Notes under the pieces: generated by a model
Databases searched by the model: none
Seen by the model: the letters and a program-made list of their open reading frames with translations, nothing else
What the model was told of the DNA's origin: nothing
Made by a program: the position numbers and the translations under genes
Assembly: GCA_963822175.1 (NCBI GenBank)
Contig: CAWGGJ010000010.1
Location: 62,001 to 126,000, forward strand
From: FEB-25 sp963822175
GTDB taxonomy: Bacteria > Chloroflexota > Anaerolineae > Anaerolineales > UBA4823
Direction: 5' to 3'
DNA: 64,000 nt
Part shown: piece by piece, positions 9,451 through 17,940 of the stretch
How positions within the stretch are numbered: position 1 is the stretch's first letter
How the letters are laid out: every line of letters begins with the position of its first letter

Positions 9451-10674
9451 TCACCAAGCCCAATCGTGCTGATCGGGATCATCTGGATGGGCCATCCCAA
9501 ATTTGATAATATACTCCTGTGATTGGTGATGGGTTAGTGGAGCACCTGTTTGATAAGCATAGAATGTTAGCTGTCGAGTCTGCCAACCTCCTGGATCTGT
9601 GATGACAAAATCATCGGCCATTCGATTTCCTACAAGTAACTGGTGGCCAAATCCATGGTATGAATTCCCAGATCGGTTTGGAACGGGCTTGTGGTCCATT
9701 ATTCCCAGGCATCTCATCAGAGAATCTGTTAGACCACCGACCATTATCCCAAAGCCAGCCTGTAAACCTGATGGGGTAACTACTTCTTCAATGCTCCATT
9801 TAAGAGGAGAATTCCCAATGTTGCAAACATTCAGCGCTTGTGTCTCCTGCTGGTCAGGGAACAAGGTAGCATCCAGGAACAATGGCTCTACCGTTATATC
9901 AGGCTCAAGGACGCACATCACATCGGTGGATGCAGATACTTCAACCGGTGCCGGGATGGCTGGATCGTCGATTACAGCAACATTGGTCACGGTTGCCGGG
10001 CAGGCATTGGCCGTGACGTCAAACTCGATCGTCACCGGATTTGGGGCTTCCGGTTCGCCGCATCCAGCTGGGATGGAGCCACTTACTGAATGAGGAGGAT
10101 CTCCATAATTATCTCCCCAGATATTCCATGGTAGATCCCATCCGATGGTACAGGCGGGTGGAACAGTGACATTGGCACAGAAATCATATATGCCTGGTGT
10201 CCAATCACCACAGCCTGACGGCATACCGTTGGTGTACCAGTATATTTGGTTACCAACATCTACACCAAATACATGCCCATTACCACATGTCGATGTAGCT
10301 GCAACGTCGGTGACAAAATTGACTGTCCAATCATCCGGAAGATCATAATCGAATCCATCCAGATATTCAAAGTCAGGTGATTCTACGGTTATGTTGAAGC
10401 ATAGATCGGTTGTGACACCTGCAGGGGAGAAGGTTGGTGGATCGATATAGTTTACTGTTGAGCTTCCGATATCATCAACACCAGCGCGTGATTGATTGGT
10501 GTCTCCACCTGGGCCTACCTGACCAAACCAGTTGACGGTGTTGGTTCCTAGGTCGTAAGAACAGGAACCACTTGAACAAAACAGGCTGCCATCAAGGAAG
10601 GTCGTACCGGCTGGGACAACGTCAGTCAGGGTGGTTTCTTCTCCTTCAACACTGCCGGAGTTGTTGATCACCAC
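9451..10674 (-). CDS. Middle fragment of giant surface protein A (DUF11 and HYDIN-like)
   Basis: A 407-aa internal fragment. It begins inside a DUF11 domain (VINNSGSVEGEETTLTDVVP) whose first strand lies upstream in another frame (AAEPIYDQSYKLAPAQVNE). Next comes a Cys-containing domain of about 140 residues with DWTVNFV and PWNIWGDNYGDPPHS, resembling the repeated domain of surface protein B. A HYDIN-like Ig segment follows (DITVEPLFLDATLFPDQQET) and then a sequence reading MADDFVITDPGGWQTRQL. The final residues after about 9540 are out of frame with the expected continuation (SPITGVYYQIWDGP is readable in another frame). Its start codon is therefore not a biological start. Confidence 0.65.
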   Translation of the reverse strand: MVINNSGSVEGEETTLTDVVPAGTTFLDGSLFCSSGSCSYDLGTNTVNWFGQVGPGGDTNQSRAGVDDIGSSTVNYIDPPTFSPAGVTTDLCFNITVESPDFEYLDGFDYDLPDDWTVNFVTDVAATSTCGNGHVFGVDVGNQIYWYTNGMPSGCGDWTPGIYDFCANVTVPPACTIGWDLPWNIWGDNYGDPPHSVSGSIPAGCGEPEAPNPVTIEFDVTANACPATVTNVAVIDDPAIPAPVEVSASTDVMCVLEPDITVEPLFLDATLFPDQQETQALNVCNIGNSPLKWSIEEVVTPSGLQAGFGIMVGGLTDSLMRCLGIMDHKPVPNRSGNSYHGFGHQLLVGNRMADDFVITDPGGWQTRQLTFYAYQTGAPLTHHQSQEYIIKFGMAHPDDPDQHDWAW

Positions 10675-10753
10675 TGTGTAGTGGATATTCTCACCTTCAT
10701 TGACCTGTGCTGGGGCAAGCTTATAGGATTGGTCATAGATGGGTTCAGCTGCA

Positions 10754-11587
10754 CTAACTGTTAAGCTTGACCGGGAGAGCCAACAGTGGATTCAGTGGAT
10801 CATTGCTTTCCACGCACAAGTCGGCAGTGTAGATACCCGGAGCTAAGCCAGTCGAGTCGAACCAGACATCAACGAGTGTGCTTTCACCTCCAGGTAAAGT
10901 GCCGGTAACCGGGCTCGTGTAAAGCCAGGGTACATCACCATAGACACCACAATCAGGACTAGAAACTGGAGCCAGGGAAATATCATCGTAGTAGACTGGA
11001 CTCGCTCCATTGGCAAATAAGTCTACATTGGCAATATTCAACACGCCACCACCAGACATACCACCTGTCCAGGTGTCGGTGAAAAGCAGTACTCCATTGT
11101 AGTAAAAAGACTGGGTGTCTGCATCGAGGTCGATCTCATCACGAAGCTCAACCCATTGTCCTTTTACCAGGGGTAAGGTGCCACCGGCAGGTCCAGTATT
11201 TGTAACCAGGTTTGTGGCACTATCAAATGATACCTGGACTGACCAATTATAAGGACCGCCATCATTATAGGTATTGAGCAGGATGAAGTACGTCATGCCG
11301 GTAAAATCTGTCGGAACATACTGCCACGCAGTATAGGTCCAAACCCCGGAGGTATAGCCTGTGTATGGATGGGTTAAGTCGGAAGCCCCTATAATCTCTA
11401 CGGAGTTGGGACTGCTGTATGCGATCAGGTCTGTGGTCAAGGCACCAGCTCCAGGGCTGTTATCCCATCCCTTCCAGCCGCCTAATCCGTGCAGCTGAGT
11501 GCCTGGTGCATAGCTGTCGAAATTATCCGACCACCCAGGGTAAGGAACACCATCGTAGATCCCATACTGAAGGTCGCTCACCACCAA
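10754..11587 (-). CDS. Fragment of giant surface protein A (lectin-like and HYDIN-like domains)
   Basis: A 277-aa internal fragment in the frame that continues surface protein A after a frameshift near 11590. Residues 15-200 look like a concanavalin/laminin-G-like jelly-roll (WSDNFDSYAPGTQLHGLGGW, VQVSFDSATNLVTNTGPAGG, GVLLFTDTWTGG). Residues 210-275 are a HYDIN-like Ig domain (PWLYTSPVTGTLPGGEST, LCVESNDPLNPLLALPVKL). It ends at a stop created by another frame change near 10755-10765, after which the reading continues in the 10674 frame. Jelly-roll plus Ig modules are usual in glycan-binding surface proteins. Carbohydrate binding is inferred. Confidence 0.65.
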   Translation of the reverse strand: MVVSDLQYGIYDGVPYPGWSDNFDSYAPGTQLHGLGGWKGWDNSPGAGALTTDLIAYSSPNSVEIIGASDLTHPYTGYTSGVWTYTAWQYVPTDFTGMTYFILLNTYNDGGPYNWSVQVSFDSATNLVTNTGPAGGTLPLVKGQWVELRDEIDLDADTQSFYYNGVLLFTDTWTGGMSGGGVLNIANVDLFANGASPVYYDDISLAPVSSPDCGVYGDVPWLYTSPVTGTLPGGESTLVDVWFDSTGLAPGIYTADLCVESNDPLNPLLALPVKLNS

Positions 11588-13310
11588 GGTTTCTTATAGT
11601 CATCGGCAGAACAGTGGTTTGATCAGGTAATAGGGAGGCATCATAAGTTAATGGATCGACCACTATCTGGGGTGCACCAGTAAGGCCACATGATGCGAGG
11701 ATTGTGACATCATCCAGGTAGAAATTATTCCCATAGGCACTCATGCCCAGGAAACCTACCCAAACGTTTGACATCCCTGCATAGGCAGAAAAATCAACAG
11801 AGTGGAAACCCCAACCAGCAACCGTGTATGTTGGGTCGTAGCGCAAGATCGGGGTGCCTACATTTTCCCAGGTAACACCCCCATCGGTTGAAGCTTGCAA
11901 CTGAATCTGGTCGGCGTTAGAAGAATAGCCCGTGTCATGCGACATATAAAAGCTGACCGCCGGGTTGGCTGCGCCCGAAAAGTCCAACGCCATCGTATAT
12001 AGCAAGGCCATACCACCGTTCCCTGTGCTATACGAATTAAACTTAGCCATAAATCCACCGCTGTGGGGGTTGATCGTTGGAGTTGTTCCCACACTGACCT
12101 GGCTCCAATCAGGGTCGGTTCCTGGATCAAAGATGATCACTTCACCCCATCCATCTGGTGGAACACTGATTTCGAAGCTCTCCTCCACCATTGGTGGGGC
12201 ATAGACCAGTAACGTGGATGCAGAGCGTGTCACTGGGTCTGAAAGCAAACCAGGGTCATCCATGGTTGCCTGGTTGGTTACGCTGGTAGCACAGGCAAGA
12301 CCAGCTGTGCTGACAGAAAAGCTGACAGTTTCGTCTCCCCCGATGGCAACGGTACCCGCCCAGGTGATATTTGTGCCATCAAAGCTGCAAACACCTGAAG
12401 AGCAGGTAACATCACCATTATAGGTCGTTCCCACGGGGATGGGATCCACAAGTGTCGCAGAGAGGGCATCTGCATTCCCGGAATTCCTTATGTGGATGTT
12501 ATAAGGAATGGAGTCATCCAACAATACCCAGGGTGGAGCGTCTTTGGAGGAGGTGTCAAAAATTGGGTGAGGGGCAAGAGGTGTCCAGACCCAGGTTAGG
12601 CCATTGACAGGCACATATGCGGTCGTCAGGGCCATGGTATCGCTGTTTATTGTCCCAGCAGATGAGCTGACCCAGTCAGCGGTACCCTTGCGGTTATTGA
12701 AATCCGCATTTGATGCACCCCGCAAACCAACCTGAGCGGTGCGGTTGGTGGCATTTTGGGTGAATGGTCCATACATGACCTCGACCAGGTTGCTGGTTTC
12801 ATATAACCGGATCTGGTAATTATAAATATCACCAGTTGTTCCATAGTGGCGGAAATTCTTCCATTGGATGACAAAAACCTGGTTGGGTGCTGTCCCCAAT
12901 GTCTCATAACGTATTTCGCTATCCACTAAATTCGTTTGCTGGTCACCACCCAGGGGTACGATGACGTTATTGCTCGTACCCGAGCTGATGGGCGTATAGG
13001 AGCTGATCACCGTGGCACCCATGGCGATAAAGCCATTGCAATTGATACTTACCTGTGTATAGGCAGTGCCATTAAACGAGAAGCTAAAAGGAAGACTAAT
13101 GGCATCATAGTTAGTATCGTCACAGGATGTAGTAACCTGGGTGCCACCGGTTATTTCAACATATGTACCGGTGGTCTGGCTCCAGGCGTAATCTCCACCA
13201 ACTCCCTCGATTCCAGCATGAGGGGTGGCATCAGCAGCTGCTGCAAGGCCAACCCCAGAAATGCTTAGGATTAATATTGAAAGAAAGATTAGAAAACGGG
13301 ATTTATTCAT
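11523..13310 (-). CDS. N-terminal fragment of giant surface protein A, with signal peptide
   Basis: True start of surface protein A. ATG at 13310 is preceded by GAGGAG about 11 bases upstream. Residues 1-26 are a Sec signal peptide (basic MNKSRF, hydrophobic core, AAAADA). Following are an unrecognised beta-rich domain, a DUF11 domain (about 255-365; YNIHIRNSGNADALSATLVD), a MAM/choice-of-anchor-J-like jelly-roll (about 380-540; SGGFMAKFNSYSTGNGG, FYLDDVTILASC) and the beginning of a HYDIN-like domain (VVDPLTYDASLLPDQTTVLP). The last ~20 residues (GGERPSVWDLRW onward) are out of frame. The intended protein continues in the fragment ending at 10754. Without the frame changes the gene would run 13310 to 6762, about 2,180 residues. 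Confidence 0.75.
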   Translation of the reverse strand: MNKSRFLIFLSILILSISGVGLAAAADATPHAGIEGVGGDYAWSQTTGTYVEITGGTQVTTSCDDTNYDAISLPFSFSFNGTAYTQVSINCNGFIAMGATVISSYTPISSGTSNNVIVPLGGDQQTNLVDSEIRYETLGTAPNQVFVIQWKNFRHYGTTGDIYNYQIRLYETSNLVEVMYGPFTQNATNRTAQVGLRGASNADFNNRKGTADWVSSSAGTINSDTMALTTAYVPVNGLTWVWTPLAPHPIFDTSSKDAPPWVLLDDSIPYNIHIRNSGNADALSATLVDPIPVGTTYNGDVTCSSGVCSFDGTNITWAGTVAIGGDETVSFSVSTAGLACATSVTNQATMDDPGLLSDPVTRSASTLLVYAPPMVEESFEISVPPDGWGEVIIFDPGTDPDWSQVSVGTTPTINPHSGGFMAKFNSYSTGNGGMALLYTMALDFSGAANPAVSFYMSHDTGYSSNADQIQLQASTDGGVTWENVGTPILRYDPTYTVAGWGFHSVDFSAYAGMSNVWVGFLGMSAYGNNFYLDDVTILASCGLTGAPQIVVDPLTYDASLLPDQTTVLPMTIRNLGGERPSVWDLRWCSLPWVVG

Positions 13311-13321
13311 TTTATTTTATT

Positions 13322-13510
13322 CTCCTCAAAATAAAACAATGAAATATATAGTCGTTTGGATTAACCAATGGAAATAATCATCAAATCAGTCGATCTATCC
13401 TCCTTTCTAGATTGACCAATCCTGCCAGCAATTCCAAATCCCCATATTTCAGGAATTGCGTGATAAAAAGATATGCAATTGTGTAATTATTTATTTCGCT
13501 GTGCCAAGGC
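13322..13510 (-). promoter_or_regulatory. Conserved ~200-nt leader of surface gene A
   Basis: Untranslated leader between promoter and ATG, closely matching the leader of surface gene B (21560-21750). Shared elements are a block GCCTTGGCACAGCGAAATAA, a hairpin with 8-bp GCAATTCC/GGAATTGC arms (13428-13459), an internal AAAGGAGG with no conserved short frame after it, and a second small hairpin TTGGTT-A-ATCCAA near the 3' end. It does not match any riboswitch consensus I know. Function as a regulatory RNA is inference from conservation. Confidence 0.5.
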
Positions 13511-13516
13511 AGTTAA

Positions 13517-13545
13517 AAAATACCATTGTTGAGAATTAATGTCAA
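13517..13545 (-). promoter_or_regulatory. Promoter of surface gene A
   Basis: Consensus -35 TTGACA (13540-13545) and -10 TATTTT (13517-13522) with a 17-base spacer. The same -35, -10 and spacing occur upstream of surface gene B. The ATG is about 207 bases downstream. Confidence 0.7.
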
Positions 13546-13644
13546 GTGAGTAGAGCATGAATTTATGATAAGTTCTATAACAATAATTGAAATCTTTATT
13601 TTTTCCTCAAATGAGCTAGCAAATATCACGCAATTAGGTTGGTT

Positions 13645-13835
13645 TTTTTTAGCCAGCTGACCACACCCAGCCTGGATCTCAATTACTTGTTGAATGTAAA
13701 TTGTGCACAGAACCCCCGTTTGTTCAATCATATATAGAAATACTAGTACACTTTACTGGATGGATGTGTGCTTATTCTAGCTTAGAGTGGGACCGAGAGG
13801 GATTAGGTTGACATGGCACATGTTTTGTATTGATA
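13645..13835 (-). pseudogene. rlmN: Remnant of rlmN (3' end only)
   Basis: The minus strand encodes IEIQAGCGQLA, identical to the end of intact RlmN at 21889-23016, preceded by GVLCTIYIQQV (intact copy: GIPCTIRIRRG). Further upstream it has HVNLIPLGPT (intact copy: HVNVIPLNPT), with frame changes between the pieces. It stands the same distance from the surface-gene start (about 340 bases) as intact rlmN does in block B. This identifies it as the leftover of a duplicated rlmN, not a new gene. The remaining bases up to 13965 are AT-rich and hold nothing else I recognise. Confidence 0.8.
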
Positions 13836-13965
13836 AAGACTTGACAACCTTTATGTACACGTGAAGAATTTAATTCTTTGACCATAATGCAAGCAAATAT
13901 GTATCTTGTAAAAATATACAGAAATAAATCATAATAGATAAGGTAAATATCTTTAATTAATAACA

Positions 13966-14967
13966 ATGGGTGGCACTGACCATACATCACATCGTCTGAT
14001 CGCATTTGGTTTATCTGAACGGCATGCTTTATTGGTAATGTATGGAATTGCAATAATATCAGGTGTTGCTTCCATCGGGCTCGAGGTCTGGGATTATGAC
14101 ATCAGTCTCGTACTTATCCCAATCCTCCTTATTACATTATCATTGTTCGTGACATACCCGGCCAAGATGAAGGTTGTGGCTTCGAACCAGGAAAATCAGA
14201 ACAGTATTACCCGATGGATCGTCAACCTGACCTTTAAAAGAAGGCTTTTCGAAATATTCTTTGATCTGTTGTTGATTGGTGTGAGTTATTACCTGGCTTT
14301 TTGAACGCGTTTTGGCTTAAACATGACCACGACAAGTATGAGTTTGTTCTTGTTATCTTGGCCGATAGCCCTGGTAATTACATATAGCTCATTTTTTATT
14401 TTTGGTGTTTACCGGGGAATGTGGAGATATATTGGTATAAACGATCTCTCCCGCTATGTTGCTGCCTCACTTCTGTCTGGTATATTAACTTGGGTAACAA
14501 TTGAAATTATCTTTCCTGCAGAACCATTTACCGGCGAGGGATTTCTCTTATACATCCTTTTCCTTTTAATAGGCCTGGCTGGGTCACGATCGTCTTTTTT
14601 AATTTAGGATCGTGTGTACAGCAAGCAATTTTCAGAAATAGATAAAGAAAACATCCTGTTATATGGAGCTGATGATGCAGGTGAGATAGCACTCAGGTGG
14701 ATTCTTCGAAATCCATCCTTGGGGTATAGCTTGGTTGGTTTCCTTGATGAAGATTCACTTAAATGGGGCAGCAATATTCATGGGGTGAATGTTATTGGTG
14801 ATATCTCTAAATTAGAGCGATTCATTGAAGAAAAAAGGATACGTGGCATAATTATAACGAGTGACATCTCGTTGCATTCTACCAGTGGAGAAAAGTTAGT
14901 CTCCACCTGTCGAGAAAAAGGTGTTTGGGTACGGATACTACGGCTTGAATTCGAGCTCAAAGAATAA
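13966..14967 (+). pseudogene. Partial, broken copy of the WecA-CapD-like fusion gene
   Basis: Homologous to about 5668-6669. It begins abruptly at GGTDHTSHR, so it lacks the whole catalytic front of the transferase. The first ~700 bases are almost identical to the parent but carry two nonsense changes: TGG to TGA at 14302-14304 and TTG to TAG at 14605-14607. From about 14680 onward the identity drops sharply while the reading frame stays open (GDISKLERFIEEKRIRG against GNVDKLEKIIQEKQISG). The copy ends RLEFELKE, like the parent. No promoter or ribosome-binding site is evident. It is a non-functional transferase remnant. The last open segment (14614-14967) could still encode the Rossmann-like part, but probably does not. 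Confidence 0.85.
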
Positions 14968-15127
14968 ATTGATAAACCATTTTAGTCGATCATGAGGTGG
15001 GATACATGGGTAGATTGTTATATATATATACTCTTTCAATAATGGTTGATATTCAAAAAAAATATTATCCTGGTTGTTATAATGTATAGATATTAATAGA
15101 AAACGATCAAATTGAGATTTATAAACA

Positions 15128-15165
15128 ACAAAAGTGGGTGGACTTCACAGTCCACCCACTTTTGT
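15128..15165. terminator. Bidirectional terminator with 17-bp arms
   Basis: Inverted repeat with 17-base perfect arms (GTGGGTGGACT core) around a TCAC loop, flanked by A- and T-runs. It lies between the convergent transferase pseudogene and surface gene B. The GTGGGTGG core is shared with the terminator at 6709-6742, as expected for a duplicated block. Confidence 0.85.
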
Positions 15166-15187
15166 CTATCCGTTATGGTTTAATCGT

Positions 15188-17839
15188 TTAGTGTTTCTGA
15201 ACGATTGGTAGGTAGAAGTAAAGGATGGCCGGGTTGATGGTGGTATCCCATGTATCCGAGTTGTTGGTCAGGTCAGGATCTTCCGTATCCGACCATGTCT
15301 CGGCGACATTGGTAGCAACACCAACATCAACTGCAGTTACGACAATGGTGAACGTAGCTGTCTCAAGATAGTCCAGGCTCACCACGGTGCAGGTAACCAC
15401 TCCAGCCGCTTCAGAGCAGCCTGGGGCGGAGACGAATTCAACCAGGTCTGACAACGTGTCTTGGACCACGACAGCCATGGCAGTATCCGGACCGAGGTTG
15501 GTGACTTCGAGCGTATATTCGATCGTTTCACCTACTTGCACCTCGAGCGGGGTGCCTGTCTTGACAAGCTCAAGATCAGCCTGTGGTGTGTAAACGGTGA
15601 GGGAAACAGGAACGTAAACCTGTGGCTCATCCGGGTCATTGCTGGCGATGCACAATTGTGCAAAGTAATCGCCATCTGCCAATCCGGTCGAGTCAAAGGC
15701 CACTTCCACGGGGGATGATCCGCCACCGGGGGTAACACCACTGGTTGGGTCAACTGATAGCCAGGTGATGTCAGTCGAGTCACAGGTTACGATGGTGACG
15801 TCCATGTCGTAGACACCAATCCTGTCAGATACACCCTGGTTCATACCAAGGAAGACAAGCTGTCCAGGGATGACTTGGTCGCTGATTGCTGCACCACCAG
15901 CCAATTCACCAGCTACTCCGCTACCGAGGAAGCTGACACCAGTCAGCAAGCCTGTGGTTGGGTTAACCTGGGAGGCCATCAGCAATGGATCAGGTCCATC
16001 CTGCGACCAAAGCCACAGATATGGTCCACCTGGAGTAAACGCATCCCAAGCCATGCCGTATGTGGAAAGACCAACAGGTGCAAAGGTGTTTATGATCGCA
16101 CCGGTGCGGTCAAACTCATACAAACTGCTGTCCCAGTTGGCTGCCCAGAAATGATCGGTAGCTGGGTCATAAGCTAATGCGCGTGCTGGGTTAACCGGAC
16201 TCGGGATTGTTACTCCAGTGGCTGTGCCGGTTGCTGGATCAATCTGCTCGACGACGGCTGAGTCGGAACCATACAGATATGTACCATCAAAGGCAAGATC
16301 ACGCCAACCCCAACCAGCATCGCTTGCTTGATCGTATGTATCTAACAGTGCTCCATTGATATCCAGCTTGTACAGCTTGTTAGGATCAAGACCGGAATTA
16401 CCACCAGTGACCCAGAAGTAGGTGCCATCAAATTCGACCCCCAGAAGCTGGGTATCGAAGGTTGTGGCTCCCGCATCGATATCATACAGCCAGTCACCCA
16501 AAGCCAGCGTACCAAGAGGTGACCGTGAAACAGGTGCAACTTCTGTATTGGCTTTTGGCAGGTTGGAAACAGGAGGTCCAAATGATCCAGGTGCATTTTC
16601 TTCGTAAATGTCCCAGATCAGGTCTGCATTACCGAGGTTATTGATGTCCAGGGTCTGGTAGGTTACCAGGTCTGGTTCCTGGATGGAGCTCAGCTCGGTT
16701 GGGTCGACATCGATATCGGGCTCAGTTATTTCTATAACATTCAACGTAACTGGAACAAACACGTGTGGAGTATCAGGATCGTTGCTGCTTATATCCAAGG
16801 AACCTTCATAGGTTCCAACTCCAAGGCCGGTGGAGTCAAAGGTCACAGCAACTGTCTGGCAGGTACCCGGATCGACTGTCCCTGCTGTCGGATTCTCGCT
16901 CAGCCAGGGGATGTCGTAGGCTTCATCTATTTCACCTTCCAGGCGGAAAGCGATATCCGTTTGAGTCGGTCCAATTACTGTCCAGGCTTGCCAGGCAGGA
17001 CCATATCCAAAGCCTTCACCGGGATTGATGAACTGACCGACGTAACCATTGGCTGTATCAGCTGGTTGGCGACCAAATTGACCATACAGGCCAAAGTTCA
17101 AACTGGGGTAGAAAACCAGCCAGTAGTGACCAGCAGGTAAATTGATCGGTGTTGCCAAATTCAACGTGGTGTTGGAGGGGTAACCACCTGGTGTACCATT
17201 CGTGATAACCATTTGTGCATCTGTAGGTGCCAGGGTTAATGTCCATAATGGTGCGTTTCCACCACCAGATGGATCACCATCCGGGACACCCGAAGCATCC
17301 GCATAGATCTGCCAGGTGAGAGCAGAAGCATTAAACAGTGAGGTAAAGCCGTTCCATCCATCACCGGGTACGAAGATAGTGTTAATTATCCAGGGATCTG
17401 CATTGACAAAATCATCCGCCAGGTAGCTGCTGAAATCTGGAAAGTCAGAAAATTCCTGATTTACATAAGCAGCCTGGTTTACAGCGCTTAAGGGTTGATC
17501 CCACAGGACGGCTTCAGGATGAGCAGATGCCTCAGGTATTCCAAGATCTGTGGTGTTAGTTGAGGTTGTCATTCCTTGTGGAACGCCTCGTGAAGGTCCA
17601 ATGGAGGCAGGAACGAACTGCATCGAGCCTGGTAGTGCAGGAGCTTCTTCAAGTTCCCACAACAAGGGTGCACCACCATCATTGCAGATGTCAAGATCCT
17701 GGGTTTCCGTCTGGTTGGTGAGCAGTGTTGACTCAAGGAAGGTTGGATCAACATAGATATTGGGTAAACCACCAACTACATTCAGTGTGATCGGTACATT
17801 CAAGGTTGGTTCATCAGGATCATTGCTGTTGACATCCAA
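15188..17839 (-). CDS. C-terminal fragment of giant surface protein B
   Basis: An 883-aa frame forming the last part of surface protein B. Order: the end of a HYDIN-like Ig domain (MDVNSNDPDEPTLNVP), another Ig start (IYVDPTFLESTLLTNQ), an extracellular domain with YLADDFVNADPWIINTIF (about 135-320), an Ig domain (PWLSENPTAGTVDPGTCQ) and a beta-propeller-like stretch (about 450-660; GVEFDGTYFWVTGG, YDPATDHFWAANWDSSLYEF). It ends with an Ig domain, a DUF11 domain (ADLELVKTGTPLEVQVGE) and a tail FYLPIVQKH. The apparent start is internal: DNA just upstream in this frame encodes DIPWLSENPTAGTIPAG, the missing half of the first Ig domain. Expected to be exported. Confidence 0.75.
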   Translation of the reverse strand: MDVNSNDPDEPTLNVPITLNVVGGLPNIYVDPTFLESTLLTNQTETQDLDICNDGGAPLLWELEEAPALPGSMQFVPASIGPSRGVPQGMTTSTNTTDLGIPEASAHPEAVLWDQPLSAVNQAAYVNQEFSDFPDFSSYLADDFVNADPWIINTIFVPGDGWNGFTSLFNASALTWQIYADASGVPDGDPSGGGNAPLWTLTLAPTDAQMVITNGTPGGYPSNTTLNLATPINLPAGHYWLVFYPSLNFGLYGQFGRQPADTANGYVGQFINPGEGFGYGPAWQAWTVIGPTQTDIAFRLEGEIDEAYDIPWLSENPTAGTVDPGTCQTVAVTFDSTGLGVGTYEGSLDISSNDPDTPHVFVPVTLNVIEITEPDIDVDPTELSSIQEPDLVTYQTLDINNLGNADLIWDIYEENAPGSFGPPVSNLPKANTEVAPVSRSPLGTLALGDWLYDIDAGATTFDTQLLGVEFDGTYFWVTGGNSGLDPNKLYKLDINGALLDTYDQASDAGWGWRDLAFDGTYLYGSDSAVVEQIDPATGTATGVTIPSPVNPARALAYDPATDHFWAANWDSSLYEFDRTGAIINTFAPVGLSTYGMAWDAFTPGGPYLWLWSQDGPDPLLMASQVNPTTGLLTGVSFLGSGVAGELAGGAAISDQVIPGQLVFLGMNQGVSDRIGVYDMDVTIVTCDSTDITWLSVDPTSGVTPGGGSSPVEVAFDSTGLADGDYFAQLCIASNDPDEPQVYVPVSLTVYTPQADLELVKTGTPLEVQVGETIEYTLEVTNLGPDTAMAVVVQDTLSDLVEFVSAPGCSEAAGVVTCTVVSLDYLETATFTIVVTAVDVGVATNVAETWSDTEDPDLTNNSDTWDTTINPAILYFYLPIVQKH

Positions 17840-17940
17840 TGCACCGTAATATGAACCAAGAGCGAGGCCTGTAGAATCAAAGGTGGCATCTACAACTTGA
17901 CAATCACCAGCTGGTATTGTTCCAGCTGTCGGGTTCTCAC

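Noticed and set aside
13322..13390. Leader peptide MIISIG after the internal AAAGGAGG in leader A
   Set aside because: No ATG-initiated frame exists at the same place in leader B, and the spacing from the ribosome-binding-site-like sequence is too long.
13436..13560. A mobile element as the cause of the block duplication
   Set aside because: No transposase, terminal inverted repeats or target-site duplications are visible at the block edges.
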